From assembly GCA_054601695.1 (NCBI GenBank), contig BAAHQB010000023.1, positions 1-64,000 of the forward strand: a stretch of 64,000 nt of DNA, written 5' to 3'. The notes beneath the pieces are model-generated. The model saw only the letters and a program-made list of their open reading frames with translations, was not told the DNA's origin and searched no databases. This document shows positions 1 through 56,811 of the stretch, in pieces; within the stretch, counting starts at the first letter, position 1, and the number at the start of each line of letters is the position of its first letter. Source of the DNA: Amorphochlora amoebiformis (Eukaryota > Cercozoa > Chlorarachniophyceae). The position numbers and the translations under genes are program-made.

Positions 1-57
1 ATACTTAATGTACGTAAGTGTATATATGCCAAAACACATATGGGTATACATATACAG

Positions 58-101
<44 letters not shown>

Positions 102-196
102 ACATATCTATATATACATACATGCATATATATATATATATCCATATCTATCTATCTACCTATCTATCTATCTATATATATATAATATATATATAT

Positions 197-232
<36 letters not shown>

Positions 233-267
233 TATGTATACACAGGTTAATATACAAATAACTTCAC

Positions 268-10215
<9,948 letters not shown>

Positions 10216-10364
10216 TCATCGAATCATGGAAGCATCGATGTATTCTTTCATTAAATTTATATATACTGTAATCACGGAATAGTATTTAATGCATATCGAT
10301 ATCTATGTATAACTATAATATGTATGGATTGGAATATGTTTATATGCATGTGTATTATATAAAA

Positions 10365-10402
<38 letters not shown>

Positions 10403-10455
10403 ATATATATATATAACATATAAATACATATATCAATATATATATATATATATAT

Positions 10456-10542
<87 letters not shown>

Positions 10543-11722
10543 GTCATAATATTTACATACTATAGTTCACCTTCTCTGACATTCCAATCGAATCTCCAGA
10601 GCCCTGAAAAAACTAACCCGATACAAGCAATCGAACAAGCAAAAAACAACCAACACCAATCAGACGAACAACACCAAAACAATCATAAAGATATCAGAAA
10701 GATATCAGAAATTTCTCGAAAGACGCATTCTCTCAACGCGTAATCCTCTAAACACGCCGCCATCTCAATGAATGCTTTTGTGTCCGCTAGGTTCAGTTAG
10801 CATGTGGGAGTGCCATAGGTTATTACTGGCCGCTACCGCATGGCACTGGACGGAGGTACACAGGTGGAAGTAGATGGGTGGAATGTGCGGCCTGTAAGCG
10901 TATTTCACAGCTGTATCGCCATGCACTGATTTATGGACTGAATTATTGTGTAGTGGGCATGTAAGAGAGATACATCGCAGTTTGGCCGTGAGTTGGCCGT
11001 GAGTTGGCCGGGAGAGGACTTCTGAACGGAGGGACCCCAACCCAAACTGTCACGCTGAGTGATGTTTTTCAACACGTGTCCGATTCACCCCCCCTCCAAA
11101 AAATAAATATCTACTCTCCTTTTCCCCTCGATACATTTTGGGATTTTCCACTTCACACAATTTATTAAATGGATTTGACACCTTTATATCGACTCATAAG
11201 GTCATAGAAAGGGCAAGAAACCTGGGGTTGGTTTGGGGCCGTCAGCAGCCATCAAAGCCGACTTTTTATACAACATATTTCCTCGTAATATGTTATATAT
11301 TAAGTATTCGATATCCTTATATCTTATCTCGGTATATCACATATAGACCTCCCGAACACGGCACACCAACCGGATGGAGTATATTCACTGCCCCCCCCCC
11401 CCCACTGGCTATGATTCCTTCGGCCTTGTAACGAATTGATAGAGGGGTAGAGCTTCTACTTCAATATCGCGAAGGTCTTTTTTGAGTTTTTTTCGTTGAG
11501 GAAGAAATGACTCGAGTACACTTTTGGCCGCAATGGGTCGCGAGCATACGAGCGCGCATACGGACTGTATACGTCGGCGTGCACGAGGTTGTTATCGAAT
11601 TAATTAGTTGATTGTCTAAACAATGAAGTCGGACACAGTTTAGAAACTAGAGACATTGTCTAGGTATATATATATATGTGTGTATATATGCACATGTATG
11701 CACATTATGTCACAATTTATGT

Positions 11723-11768
<46 letters not shown>

Positions 11769-11785
11769 ATGTGTGTATATATATG

Positions 11786-11849
<64 letters not shown>

Positions 11850-11863
11850 CGTATATATATCTA

Positions 11864-11909
<46 letters not shown>

Positions 11910-12233
11910 ATATATATATATATATATATTTATATGTAGATATACATGTATATAATGTTATCTCTTATATGCAAGCATGTGTATGTAAAACCTCTGGGTT
12001 CGGTATGCACTTTAGTACAGTGCTAGTGACTAGACTAGTAGAGGAGAAAGGATGTGTCGGTAATGAGCATATGATACTATACTACAGTCTAGACAGTGTG
12101 GTTACTTTAGTACCGTACCGGATGTCTAGAATTTACCATGATACTAGTGCTAGTTGTTAAGAGTCAGTTAGACTGTACAGTAATTAATTTATATCGATCA
12201 AGTTGGATAATTATAAATTTCTAGAATTCATAG
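10216..12233. other. Intergenic region between transporter 3' end and ARH start
   Basis: Apart from (TA)n blocks near 10360-10540 and 11720-11960, this is unique sequence of ordinary complexity. Two open frames of about 90-100 codons occur (minus 10765-11040, plus 11138-11431), but neither shows a recognisable motif or splice-supported extension. A three-copy GAGTTGGCCGT/G tandem lies near 10980-11013. The part 11970-12190 is unusually rich in CTAG and TAGTACT words, like the other large intergenic stretch at 46892-47970. The ARH promoter must lie in the lower-coordinate end of this region, but I see no clear core element. Confidence 0.5.
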
Positions 12234-28018
<15,785 letters not shown>

Positions 28019-28397
28019 GAACGATTCTGGCGGTTATCCGACTCCGCGAGCGTGTTCAAGGGGGAAAGGGGAAGGAGGAAGGACGAACGGGGGGCTCTTT
28101 AGGAATGACACGGGATCAAATCCAGGGCCGCCATCGCAGTCGAGAGGTTGGAGTTCCGGCCGAGATTTTCTGGGTAAGGTTTCCGGTGCTCCTGGCAAAC
28201 TCGGGCATCTAAATCTCCAGAAACCATCCACAATATTTGCGTTACGTTTTCAACGTTTCCCAGGAGCATCGAAGTCGGGACAATCGGGTGTCATTGCAGA
28301 GCTGTCGTGGAGGGCTGGAGGCTATCCACTCGTTTCCCTATCCCCCCATACGGACACAAATACAGCTTAATTCAAGGGAAGATTCCACTGAAGCAGA
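28019..28397. promoter_or_regulatory. Probable divergent promoter region (transporter / charged-repeat gene)
   Basis: The transporter starts at 28018 on the minus strand and the charged-repeat protein starts at 28398 on the plus strand, so these 379 bp separate two head-to-head start codons. The stretch has no (TA)n microsatellite and is much richer in G and C than the flanking introns, as expected for a conserved bidirectional promoter and 5' UTRs. No TATA box or known factor site can be named. Inference from gene layout only. Confidence 0.5.
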
Positions 28398-30779
28398 ATG
28401 GCCACGGCTGTTGATCCTGATGACGAGTCCCTAGGGTCTTTCATGGACGAATATGAAGAGGATTTCGACACCAACGAAAACGACAATGGCAAATCCAACA
28501 CTCCAGCTCACAAGGTCTCTGCCGATGTAAATCATGGGCAATTAGAAGCCAAAATCAAGACTGAAGCGAACACAGCACTTGGGAAGCACGAGGATCAGTC
28601 AATGGGGAATAAGGAGAACAAGTCTTCGACGCGTTCAGCGGAAGACAAGAAGCCTCGCATAGAATTACATAAAGCTCTCAAAGGGACGGAGACAAAGGAT
28701 CTGAATGACGACCTCAAAGAAGTTGATTTGAAACAAGATTGGGGGGGCCTCAGCGTTCCGAAGGACCTCGGGAGCCCAGCAAGCGATAGCTACGCCGATG
28801 ATTTTGAAGATTATGACCTAAATTTTGATGAAGAGGAGGATGAGGACAAGAAGGTCAAAATCTCCGAGACAGCCAGCAAACAGGCAGGCGAAGAGGTAGA
28901 GTCCGCTGAAAAGCGGGATGCTGAAGACAACATCGACACCTCACTTTCTTCTAATTTGAAATCGGTGATGGTAAGTGCAAGACACTCCAAATTCTTATTC
29001 ACCTTTCCCTCCCCCTCCCTCCTCTCCTATCCCTTCAGTTTTGACACCTTGGGGTAGAATAATGTGGTACATACAACGTTGTGATATTAGTTTTGGTTAA
29101 GCAGGTGGTCTCTGCTGAGAAGAAAAAAGTTGAGAAGGAAAACGTTGATGACGGAAAAGATGGCAAGGAAGCGGCTGACATGACAGCGATTGAAAAGCCC
29201 GCATCTGCCAAGGCTGCCACTGGGAAGGCAACAGTCGAGGAGGCGACCGCCGAGAGTGCAGTTGAGAACCCTGCAGCTGGCAAGGAGATTGACAAGGCAG
29301 CAGCTGACAAAGCGCCCCCTGAGAAAGCAACTGAGAAGGCAGGTGGCAAGGCAGAAGCTGACAAAGCAGCTGCCGAGGAAGCGAAAGCAGCTGAGAATCT
29401 AGTGTTTAAAAATACAGTAGTGGAGAAGATGGCAGCAGTAGGAAAGGCTGCAGAGGAGAAAGCAGCGGAGGAGAAGGTGGCAGCGGAGGAGAAGGTGGCA
29501 GCGGAGGAGAAGGTGGCAGCGGAGGAGAAGGCAGCAGAGAAGGCAGCATATGAGGAAGCGGCCGTTGAGGAGACATCCGAGCTGAAAATAGTGAGCGAGA
29601 AGGCGGTAGTAGTGAAGGAAGCGATGAAGAACCGAGCTGCAAAGATGGCAGTGACAGAGAAGAAAGTGTCCGAGAAACAAGTTGCAGAAAAGGCAGCGAA
29701 AGAGAAGCAAGCTGCGGATGTGACTGCATCTGAGAAGAGAGCTGAAGAGAAGGCTGCCAGAGAGGCAGCAGAGAAGGGGGCAGCTGAAGAGAATAAAGTC
29801 AAGGAGGAAGAGAACGCCAACGACGACTGCAACCCAGTTAGCTACGGAGACGATGACTTCGACGATAACGACTTCAATCTGGAGGATGGCGAGAATGATC
29901 ACAGGGTAGAGCAAGATAATGATAATAATTTTGACCTAGAGGATGACTCAGACGATCAAAAGGCGGAGGAAGAGGAACCAGAGGGTGGGGACAAGACAGA
30001 GGTGGGGGCAAAGACTCAGGTAGAGGTTGAGTCGAAGCAGCAGGAGGATGAAGAGGAAGAGGGCCTTCAAAGGGAAGAGAGGGAGAAGAGAAATGAGGAC
30101 AAGAAAGACAAGTGCATTGAGGAGAAGGAGGAGAAGAGCGTTCACAACGCGGAGCAAGAAAACGATAATAACTTTGACCTAGAGTATGACTCAGACGATC
30201 ACAAGACGGGGGGAGATGAAGCAGAGGGTGGGGACAAGACAGAGGTGGCGGCAAAGACTCTGGTAGAGGTTGAGTCGAAGCAGCAGGATGATGAAGAGGA
30301 AGATGAGGGCCTTCAAAGGGAAGAGAGGGAAGGGGAGGAGAGCAATGAGGACAAGGGAGAGAAGTGCATTGAGGAAAAGGAGGAGAAGAGCATTCAAAAG
30401 GCGGAGCAAGACAACGACAATAACTTTGACCTAGAGGATGACTCAGACGATCACAAGGCTGAGGAAGATGAGGCAGAGGGTGAGGACGAGACAGAGGTGG
30501 CGTTTAACACCGAGACAGAGGGCGAGTCAAAACAGCAGGAGAATGAAGAGGAAGAGGAGAGCCTTCAAGGAGAAGAAAAGGAGAATTACATTGCGGAAAC
30601 GGAGAAGAGCATTCAGGAAAACGAGGAGGAGGAGAAGGGAATTGAAGAAAAGGAAAGGAAGCAGGCAGAGGTCTAAATCTATATGTAACTTATGCATATG
30701 TGTGTACATACATACACCGAGATATGTACACACATATACACATATACACACATATATACACACATAATATATTATATAC

Positions 30780-30811
<32 letters not shown>

Positions 30812-30993
30812 ATTATATATACATGTAAGTATATGTATATATATATATATACATACACATACATACACACATATGTGTGTGTGTGTACATGTGTGTTCAT
30901 ACACATACACACACACACACATATATACACACATACACACACACACATACATACACATACACACATGTGTACATATATATATATATATATATC

Positions 30994-31032
<39 letters not shown>

Positions 31033-31096
31033 GTGTGCGTGTGTGTGACTCATGTACAAAATGAATACTTACATATCTACATTTACACATACATAG

Positions 31097-31135
<39 letters not shown>

Positions 31136-31554
31136 GGGGTGGGTGGGGGGGGGGGGGATATGTATATTATATATGTAAACATCATACATACACATTACAT
31201 ACATATACATATATATATATACGTATATTACACATATAATTATATGTGTATATATGTGTATATATGTATATTTACGTATGTATGATTTCGTGTGTATAGA
31301 TGTGTATTTACGTATGTATGATTTGTGGACAGTCTTTATCTGGACAGTCTTTCTCAACATAAATTTGCATATGCACAAATACTTATCCCCAGACCCGAAA
31401 GAAAAGGCTAAAAAGGCATCCCACAAAAAAGAAGCGCTCCAAAAACGACTCCGAGGTAACCATTTCCCTTGTCCCCTAAATATTTCTAGGTGTACATCTA
31501 ATATAACATGCATGTACATAATATTTATATATATATATATATATATATATGTAT

Positions 31555-31586
<32 letters not shown>

Positions 31587-31597
31587 GTGTGTGTATA

Positions 31598-31663
<66 letters not shown>

Positions 31664-31722
31664 TAGATATATATATATATATGTATTAGATATATATATA
31701 TATATATGTGTATGTATGTATG

Positions 31723-31763
<41 letters not shown>

Positions 31764-31815
31764 ATTTATATATGTATGTATGTGAATGTGTGTGCGCATA
31801 CATGGGTACATATAG

Positions 31816-31894
<79 letters not shown>

Positions 31895-31899
31895 TTACA

Positions 31900-31931
<32 letters not shown>

Positions 31932-32338
31932 TTGTGTGTATGTATAACATATGTATACTAAAATGGATGGAAAAACACTCTTACTACCTTAGAAAGGCAG
32001 AAATATCTTGTACAGAATATGATAGATGGGAATAACCTAATCGTAACTCAATCATACTCCCAGCCATTACCCCAACCATAGCCCTTATCCAACTTATTCC
32101 CAGACAAAGCGCAAGGAGAAAGAAGAGGAGGAAAAAAAGCAAAAAAAGGTGTTTTAACCTAAGAATTCGACCCAATTCACATTTGACAAATCCGTTTTTT
32201 GGAATGTTCTTATTTTCTTAAATTTCAGGCGAAGCGGAGGGAGGAACTAAGGAAAAAGGCGGCCGAGAGGAAGAGAAAGGCGGCGAAGGTTTTATTTCAT
32301 AGTTATATGTATAATACATATATATATATATATATTTG

Positions 32339-32383
<45 letters not shown>

Positions 32384-32384
32384 A

Positions 32385-32415
<31 letters not shown>

Positions 32416-32739
32416 GATATGCATATGTACATAAAGAATGTGTATATAAATATAAATATATACTTATATATATATATATATGTGTATGTGTATATGTGTA
32501 TATGTATATATATATACATATATATATATATATGTGTATATATATATGCAAATATATATACAAATATATATATATATATATATAATATAATATAATATAA
32601 AAAAATATAAATATTATATAATATATATATATATATGTGTGTATATATGTGTATATATTGTGAGTGCATGTATAAAGGTATTCTTATTACATAGGCGGCG
32701 AGAAAGCGAAAGGAGGCTCAAGCTAAGGCTCAGTTGGGG
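28398..32739 (+). CDS. Acidic/lysine-rich repeat protein region; may be the N-terminal part of the double guanylate kinase
   Basis: Exons 28398-28970, 29105-30670, 31393-31455, 32104-32148, 32229-32288 and 32695-32739, all phase 0 with GT-AG ends (first donor GTAAGT). Residues 1-191 are acidic. A lysine/alanine/glutamate stretch with KVAAEE repeats follows, probably long helix or coiled coil. Next come three tandem repeats of about 80 residues, each starting with a motif like [13 protein letters not shown] and ending with [10 protein letters not shown] or a variant. The last four short exons encode almost pure K/R/E sequence such as [20 protein letters not shown]. If the donor at 30671 (GTCTAA) is not used, translation stops at 30676 to give a 715-residue protein. 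No catalytic domain is visible. Composition suggests a scaffold or cytoskeletal/nucleolar protein, but that is inference. Phase allows continuation through 33533-33621 into the guanylate kinase exons. The first two exons are very likely real; the short ones less so. Confidence 0.5.
29105..30670 (+). repeat. In-frame tandem repeats in the charged protein
   Basis: Within this single large exon, a short tandem of an 18-nt unit (GTGGCAGCGGAGGAGAAG) sits near 29480-29534 and gives KVAAEE periodicity. Three longer units of about 245 nt begin near 29913, 30156 and 30411, each opening with the codons for a DNNFDLE motif. A degenerate earlier copy of the motif lies near 29850 ([15 protein letters not shown]) and another in the previous exon near 28795. 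All length changes keep the reading frame, which supports coding function. Confidence 0.5.
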
Positions 32740-32760
32740 GTAATACATAGATCTTGTATG

Positions 32761-32816
<56 letters not shown>

Positions 32817-33111
32817 CCTAGCACAGCGCTGTAGTATACCACTGATAGTTCATACTGTCTGGTTGAGACCTGTTCGGGTAAGGTCAGTTGGGTTTCTCCA
32901 GTCGGATTATGATTGACTGGGTGAGTCAAGTGCGGGAGTCAGTTACTTGCTACTCTTCTTTTCTCCTTCAAAATGTATAGAGCCCGACCATTACTAGCCT
33001 ACTCGTTAAGCTTGATCTAACAGTTGTCGGGCTACCGTCTATCTCGATGTAGTTAAGTAGGTTTTGGTTACGGTGTAGAGTCTCTCGTATCGTGATGCGT
33101 TAATATATATG

Positions 33112-33145
<34 letters not shown>

Positions 33146-33180
33146 CATATATATATTATATATATATATATATATATAAG

Positions 33181-33217
<37 letters not shown>

Positions 33218-33532
33218 ATATATATATGTAAAATAATAATATTTATCTTCACATATATATATATATATATATACATATAATATATATAATATATAATATA
33301 TTATATATAATATATAATATATATATATACATACATATATGTATAAATAATATTATACTTGTAGACAGATAATTCATAGATATAGACAGATAATTTATAG
33401 ATAAAGAGATAATTTATAGATATGTGTTTAAAACCTTTCGAGATATCTACGAAACATAATATAAATGTTATATTCTAACACAACATGTAATATAGTTTAA
33501 CATGATTTTGAAGATATCACACATATATATAG

Positions 33533-33776
33533 ACTGAGACGAAGGAGAGCGGGAAAGCATATCGGAAGAAATTAGAGAGAGAGATTCGAATGCGAAAGAA
33601 ATTAATCGACGTGATTCACAGGTAGAATCTTAAAATACACGCACATGTACACCTATACACAACATGTATGGTTATATGTATGTATACACACATGTGTAAA
33701 ACTAATGATATATTTTCACATAAATGTTCATATCTATACTTATGTACGTATACTTGTACATATTATAATATGTGTG

Positions 33777-33872
<96 letters not shown>

Positions 33873-34043
33873 TGTGTGTGTGTGTGTACATATAACGAGA
33901 AAGGAAGCCACAGGGAGACAAGGGAGAGGGTGGATGGAGTGAGAGGGGCTTTAAGAATCCTCTAGGAAGTGGAGAGCAGAGAGACAAGAGAGGAGAAGAA
34001 ACTGTAATATGGAATACTCAATACAATTACGCATGCCTATGTG

Positions 34044-34115
<72 letters not shown>

Positions 34116-34308
34116 ATATACGTATATGTATATTTGTGTGGATGTATATATGTATGCATATTTATATGAAGGCCTCAAGGCGTAGTGGTAATCTGCGGCC
34201 CTTCGGCCGTAGGCAAGGGAACCATACTAAAGGCGCTCAACGAAAAGTACTTTTTTGGCTTAAGATAGGTTGGGTTGGGATATACAGGATTAGGATTTAC
34301 ATATAGAC

Positions 34309-34349
<41 letters not shown>

Positions 34350-34406
34350 TATATACATATATATATTATATTATATACATATATACAGATATATATATAT
34401 ATATAT

Positions 34407-34437
<31 letters not shown>

Positions 34438-34805
34438 GATTCAACGGTATGTTTGGAGTAGCGGTCTCTCATACAACCAGGTTACGACTTCTAATTATAC
34501 AGATAGAATGTATTTCAAAATATGACCTAGGTATATAAATATACTTCTATATACATATATATATACACTTAAATACATATATACACATATATATATATAT
34601 ATGTGTGTGTGTATAGATAGATATGCATATATCCGAAGTTCTCTCAGTGTTAACATTATTAGCTCGAACCCAATCTTAACCTTAGTATTAATTATTTGAT
34701 CAGACATCCGAGAGACGGGGAAATCGATGGAAAGAACTATCATTTTGTAGACGAAAAAACTTTTATTGAAATGCGCGATAAAGGTATCAACTCTAACCCG
34801 ACCTC

Positions 34806-34853
<48 letters not shown>

Positions 34854-34889
34854 TATATATAATATAAATATATATATATATAATATATA

Positions 34890-34926
<37 letters not shown>

Positions 34927-35087
34927 TATACTTACATATATAAAAATATATATTATACATATGCTTATATACATGTATATATGTCCTAGCATATATTCAT
35001 ATTAAGAAAATATACATACGTATGGAAAATATACATATGTATATAATATATATTTATATATATAACGCATAGAGATATAGTACATAT

Positions 35088-35120
<33 letters not shown>

Positions 35121-35775
35121 AATATGTCAAATATACGTACATATACGTTTAGATACGTGTGTATTTCCCCATAGTCATCCGAAGTAGTATATACATGTAC
35201 ACAATTTTTTTACAAATATATATGTTTCTATGTCCACATATCTATCAATACCCTAGACCAATTTGTCGAATGGGCCGAAGTGCATGGCCGCTATTATGGA
35301 ACTAGCAAATCTGCCGTAATAATACTACTACCCACAACAAAACGATATGCAACCATTACCAACCTGACGCTCTAACTCACAAATTGCTAACTCTGACAAT
35401 TCTTACCTAGATATCCAAGGTATGTGACGATGGTGGAATTTGTATACTTGAAATTGACGTTCAGGGGGCTAAAAAGATCAAAAAGGTGTCTGAACTTCGC
35501 ATTATAGACGAGCCAGGGGGAGCTCTCTCCTCTCCTATTTTTCGCTCCCTTTCGAACCTCTGCTTGTCTCTCGCCCGTCAGATAACATAGCCCCAGACGT
35601 ATTCTAAACGCGTGGTTGTGAGAACGTACATCTGTAATTAAAACGGTAATAAGCTGTATAACTGTTTTTAGTCGGATTCGTTGAAAGCAAAGTTTTTGTT
35701 CGTTACGCTTTCGGGGGGTCTAGAGGAGCTGGAACGGAGGTATGAATGTATATTTGTGTAAGTAACATATATGTA

Positions 35776-35816
<41 letters not shown>

Positions 35817-35999
35817 GTAGGTATATACATAGATATATTTGTGTATATATACATAAATATATGCATATATAATATATATATATATATAATATATATATAC
35901 ATATACATATATATATATATGTATGTATGTATACATATATATATATATATATATGAGTGTGTGTGTGCGGGTATAAGCACACGCGAAATACTTTTTTAC

Positions 36000-36050
<51 letters not shown>

Positions 36051-37143
36051 GTAGATGTATATATATATATATATATATCTTTACGTTAGCTTAATATTTT
36101 ATCGACTCTAATGGTATCCCTAACAGATTGAGGGGTAGAGGAACGGAGTCGGAAGATAAGATTCAAAGACGAATGAGAACCTCCAAAAATGAGCTGGATT
36201 TTCTTCGGGTTCGTCAAGACCTTAATGCTTAACCGCAAATCTTAACTTTAACCCTAATGCTAACCTAACTCTAATCACATTTCTCACCAACCGTACGCCA
36301 ACTCCAATTTTAACTTGAGTTTAACGTACTGACGGTTTCCGTACTAACGGTTTGATAGTTACTTTGTTTGTTTGAGTTGTCTGATTAATTTTATTTCGTT
36401 TGTTTGTTTGTTTCTTAGACCAATCCCCTTTTTTTTGACAAGGTGGGGTCTTTCTAATTGTCGTCTAACCATGATTCTTATACGTGTATATGCATATTTA
36501 TATATATATATATATATACACATATATATATATAATATAATATAATATAATATATACACACACATACATAAATAGTCAGTGTTGCAGTAGTAGTTGTCCG
36601 ATTGACTATTGTCCGTTTGGATTATGACAATGACAGAGGGAATTCTCAGGCAGGTCATTCAGGGAACATCTGGGAATAACCTAACTTCTCGAACACACTG
36701 GAACTTCGGGAAAGTTCTGGAAGCGTGACATGGCGTGACGCCACGTTGTGTCCCGGTATATATGAAAGCCCGGCACTAGCGGGCACTACCCGGTGCTACC
36801 GGAAAGGTAATCTCCGAGCAATCTCCGGGAACCCCAAAGACCTCGGGCATACCTATCACAACTCTGTCGCACAGTGCACACCTACGTGTCACGCCAAGTC
36901 CGACTATGCCACCTACAACGATGCATTAACAATATATAAGCGCCAGACCCCGGGCTTATTGAGTACAATTTTCCAGCGATCTATATATATGTATATGTAT
37001 GTGTATGTATATATATATATATACATATACATATGCATACATATGGTAATTGTGAAAATAAACTAAAACTCCGAAAGGTTCTTGTGAATGATGATCTGAA
37101 GAGAGCTACGGACAAACTAAGGCAATCGTTTCTATCGTGGTAA
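33533..37143 (+). CDS. Guanylate kinase domain 1
   Basis: GMP + ATP to GDP + ADP; nucleotide metabolism. Exons 33533-33621, 34172-34246, 34439-34480, 34704-34783, 35257-35315, 35411-35485, 35672-35739, 36127-36208, 36419-36442 and 37078-37139 (or to the TAA at 37141-37143). Conserved blocks in order: P-loop [101 protein letters not shown]. All catalytic and GMP-binding motifs are intact. Taken alone from the ATG at 33590 to the TAA at 37141, the product is 200 residues, the normal size. However, the final codons can be spliced at a GTAATA donor overlapping that TAA (TG|GTAATA) in phase with the second kinase domain at 37919, so this may be the first half of a double enzyme. Phase 2 at 33621 also permits linkage to the upstream charged region. 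Confidence 0.5.
36660..36960 (+). other. Complex-sequence island in guanylate kinase intron, possible dispersed repeat
   Basis: Non-repeat, GC-richer sequence inside the intron between guanylate kinase exons 36419-36442 and 37078-37139. It is not needed by the coding phase and shares short words with 15070-15190 and weakly with 56690-56810, so it may be a mobile-element remnant. The 113-codon open frame from 36725 shows no recognisable motif. Confidence 0.5.
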
Positions 37144-37230
37144 TACGTACGTACGTATGTTTAAAGAGTGTAAGGATGATGTATATTTACGAATTTGTAA
37201 AGTATAAGTTTGTATGCACGTATATTAAAG

Positions 37231-37335
<105 letters not shown>

Positions 37336-37537
37336 TGTGAAGTACATATACTTTGTATGTGTGTTTATATGTATCTATGCATGTATGCATACATATATAT
37401 ACACATATACACATACATATGTACACACACACATATACACACATATGTATGCACGTATTGAAGTAGTCCATCATGACACAAAATGTCGTGCATTGTCTAC
37501 ATACTACAAACAAGAAACCACAGTTCTACCGAAGAAG

Positions 37538-41246
<3,709 letters not shown>

Positions 41247-41286
41247 AAATACTACATATTCGGGGCAAGGAATCTACATATATACA

Positions 41287-41334
<48 letters not shown>

Positions 41335-41564
41335 TATATATATATATGTATGTATATGTATATATGTGTGTGTATGTATATGTATGTGTGTGTGTGTGCG
41401 TACGTGTTGTTGCACACTCTTTTCCTGATGCATATTTACGCTTATGGTAAGAGCCAAGAGTACATACATACATTTGTACATAATATATATATATATATAT
41501 GGGTGTGTGTGTGTGTTATAATTCCAAGTATGCCTCTTGGTCATATTTACAGCATAAGTTCAGG

Positions 41565-41614
<50 letters not shown>

Positions 41615-41767
41615 TGCATATATATTCGAACATATACATATATAATACATATGTGTGTATATATATACACATGTGTGTGTGTGTGTATGTATACATATAT
41701 TGTACATATGTATAGGACTACGGCTGAGGAAATATGTATGATATACGTATATAATATATACATATTA

Positions 41768-41801
<34 letters not shown>

Positions 41802-41818
41802 CATATGTATATATATAT

Positions 41819-41863
<45 letters not shown>

Positions 41864-41872
41864 CATCTATGT

Positions 41873-41926
<54 letters not shown>

Positions 41927-42081
41927 TGTATCATATACTAAATAAATATCTTATACGTATACATAAATAGATCCTAGCGGAAAACAACACTAGAAAAAGA
42001 GTTGGGAAGAGCATCATCCTATATAGTAGATTTACGCATTCGCACAAAGAAAATCCAAAGAAAATCCAAATTTTTCCTTAG

Positions 42082-46891
<4,810 letters not shown>

Positions 46892-48120
46892 CATTTCTGC
46901 CCTTTATAACATGTTTACGCCGGTCTTAAACCGGGGTACTCAGAACTGTTCTTTCCACGTCTACCCGTAATGGTCACACTTGATGCTAAAGTCGGAAGTT
47001 CAGCTACTAGATATAACTAACCTACTGGGAGTCCTAGAACTTTCTTTCTAGTCTTCAAGTTGTAATTTTATGATTTTACTAGTCTATAAATTCTAGAAAT
47101 TGTCACACCATGATCTCTCTATATGATACAAATGATACCAGTAGGTGTCTAACTCATATATACTACTCTAGTACTGTAACAGATCTAATCTAACTAGTCT
47201 CTCTCGGCTATGACTCAGATTGACTAATGTAGATATTGAGGATATAGAATACTAGTACCATACGTACAACTAGACAAAAGGTGCCTCTAGAACTGACGCC
47301 AAGTGCGCAGGCTGCATATCTGGCCTCCTCATCAGGGTCCACCCAAAATCTAGACAATACCTTCCGTGATACGTACTAGACGTATCGCACGTATGTCGGT
47401 ACTGGTCGTACGTACGTATTGGTATGTACGTACGTGTGAAGTTGGTACCGTTCGTAGGTACGCATGTGCGTGCGTATTTGGTACGCATCTGATAAACGTT
47501 TGAGTGTGGAATCATTTGTGCTGCGTCTAGTACGTACGTATGTGATATACGTATTGGTTCATTGTTGACGTCCATTGACGTAGATGTAACTTGGCAGGTA
47601 TCCCATCAATGCTTGCGAGTCATGACAAAGAGTCATCTAGTCATGGTCATTGATATTCAATTCAACTAGTTCAATGGCAACGGTAGCTAGCCATATATTA
47701 GTTTACATATGCTAACCAGTGACATGCTTTTGGTGATCATCTAAACAATCCAGAATTGTATATTTGGTACTATGATCACATAAATATATGCTCAGTCTAG
47801 TACTATGATACTACCATCTAGCTATGATTTCTTCATGTTTTTTTTTTTTTCATGGCTAACATAACTTACATCATCTAGACTCTTGAGAGAGCTCTCTCGA
47901 GCTAGATGAGTTTTTCTACTACATATATATAATACAAAATTATCCACACTTGACTTGAGAGTAGGCCGGCCCCGTCACAATCACTCAATTTGATATCTTA
48001 CGCGATTATTATCACTGTGCGTACAGCATTTGATGATGTGCAATTGCAACGTCATATCCGTTGAGCAAAAGCTAACGTATCGGCTAACATTTTCTATGAG
48101 AAAGAATCTGGAGAATGGCC
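46892..48120. other. Convergent intergenic region
   Basis: Lies between the stop at 46891 (plus strand) and the Ras stop at 48121 (minus strand), so it holds two 3' ends. It is almost free of (TA)n and consists of unique sequence dense in CTAG, TAGTACT and ACTAGT words. A sub-block at 47380-47560 is dense in CGTACGTAC-type palindromic words. The 101-codon open frame on the minus strand (47270-47575) has no recognisable motif. No gene is supported. Confidence 0.5.
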
Positions 48121-56572
<8,452 letters not shown>

Positions 56573-56811
56573 GTATAGCCCCTCTTACCGCAAATAATTG
56601 GGCTCCAAGCGTACTCGAGGAATTATTGTATCTTTTAGTTACAAATTATGCCACTTCTCGGTCTCGACGACCAACTGGCCCCCCTTTCGGCTGACCCAGA
56701 CGTCGCCGGCTAGTCAGTCTGCTGCTGCCTGCTGGACTCCGACGTGACCGCACTGTCCGGTACTAACGGAAGATAAATCCCCGAAGGATCCGAAGTCTCT
56801 TAGAATCTCCA
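56573..56811. promoter_or_regulatory. Probable divergent promoter region (Ras / EngB)
   Basis: About 240 bp between the Ras start on the minus strand and the first candidate ATG of the EngB-type gene on the plus strand. Free of (TA)n and moderately GC rich. No named motif is visible. Part of it (about 56690-56810) resembles a segment at 36680-36830 and may be repeat-derived, so the assignment rests only on gene orientation. Confidence 0.5.

Noticed and set aside
10765-11040. 91-codon minus-strand frame and the 97-codon plus-strand frame at 11138-11431
   Set aside because: No recognised motif, no splice-supported extension, and length is not surprising for non-repeat DNA.
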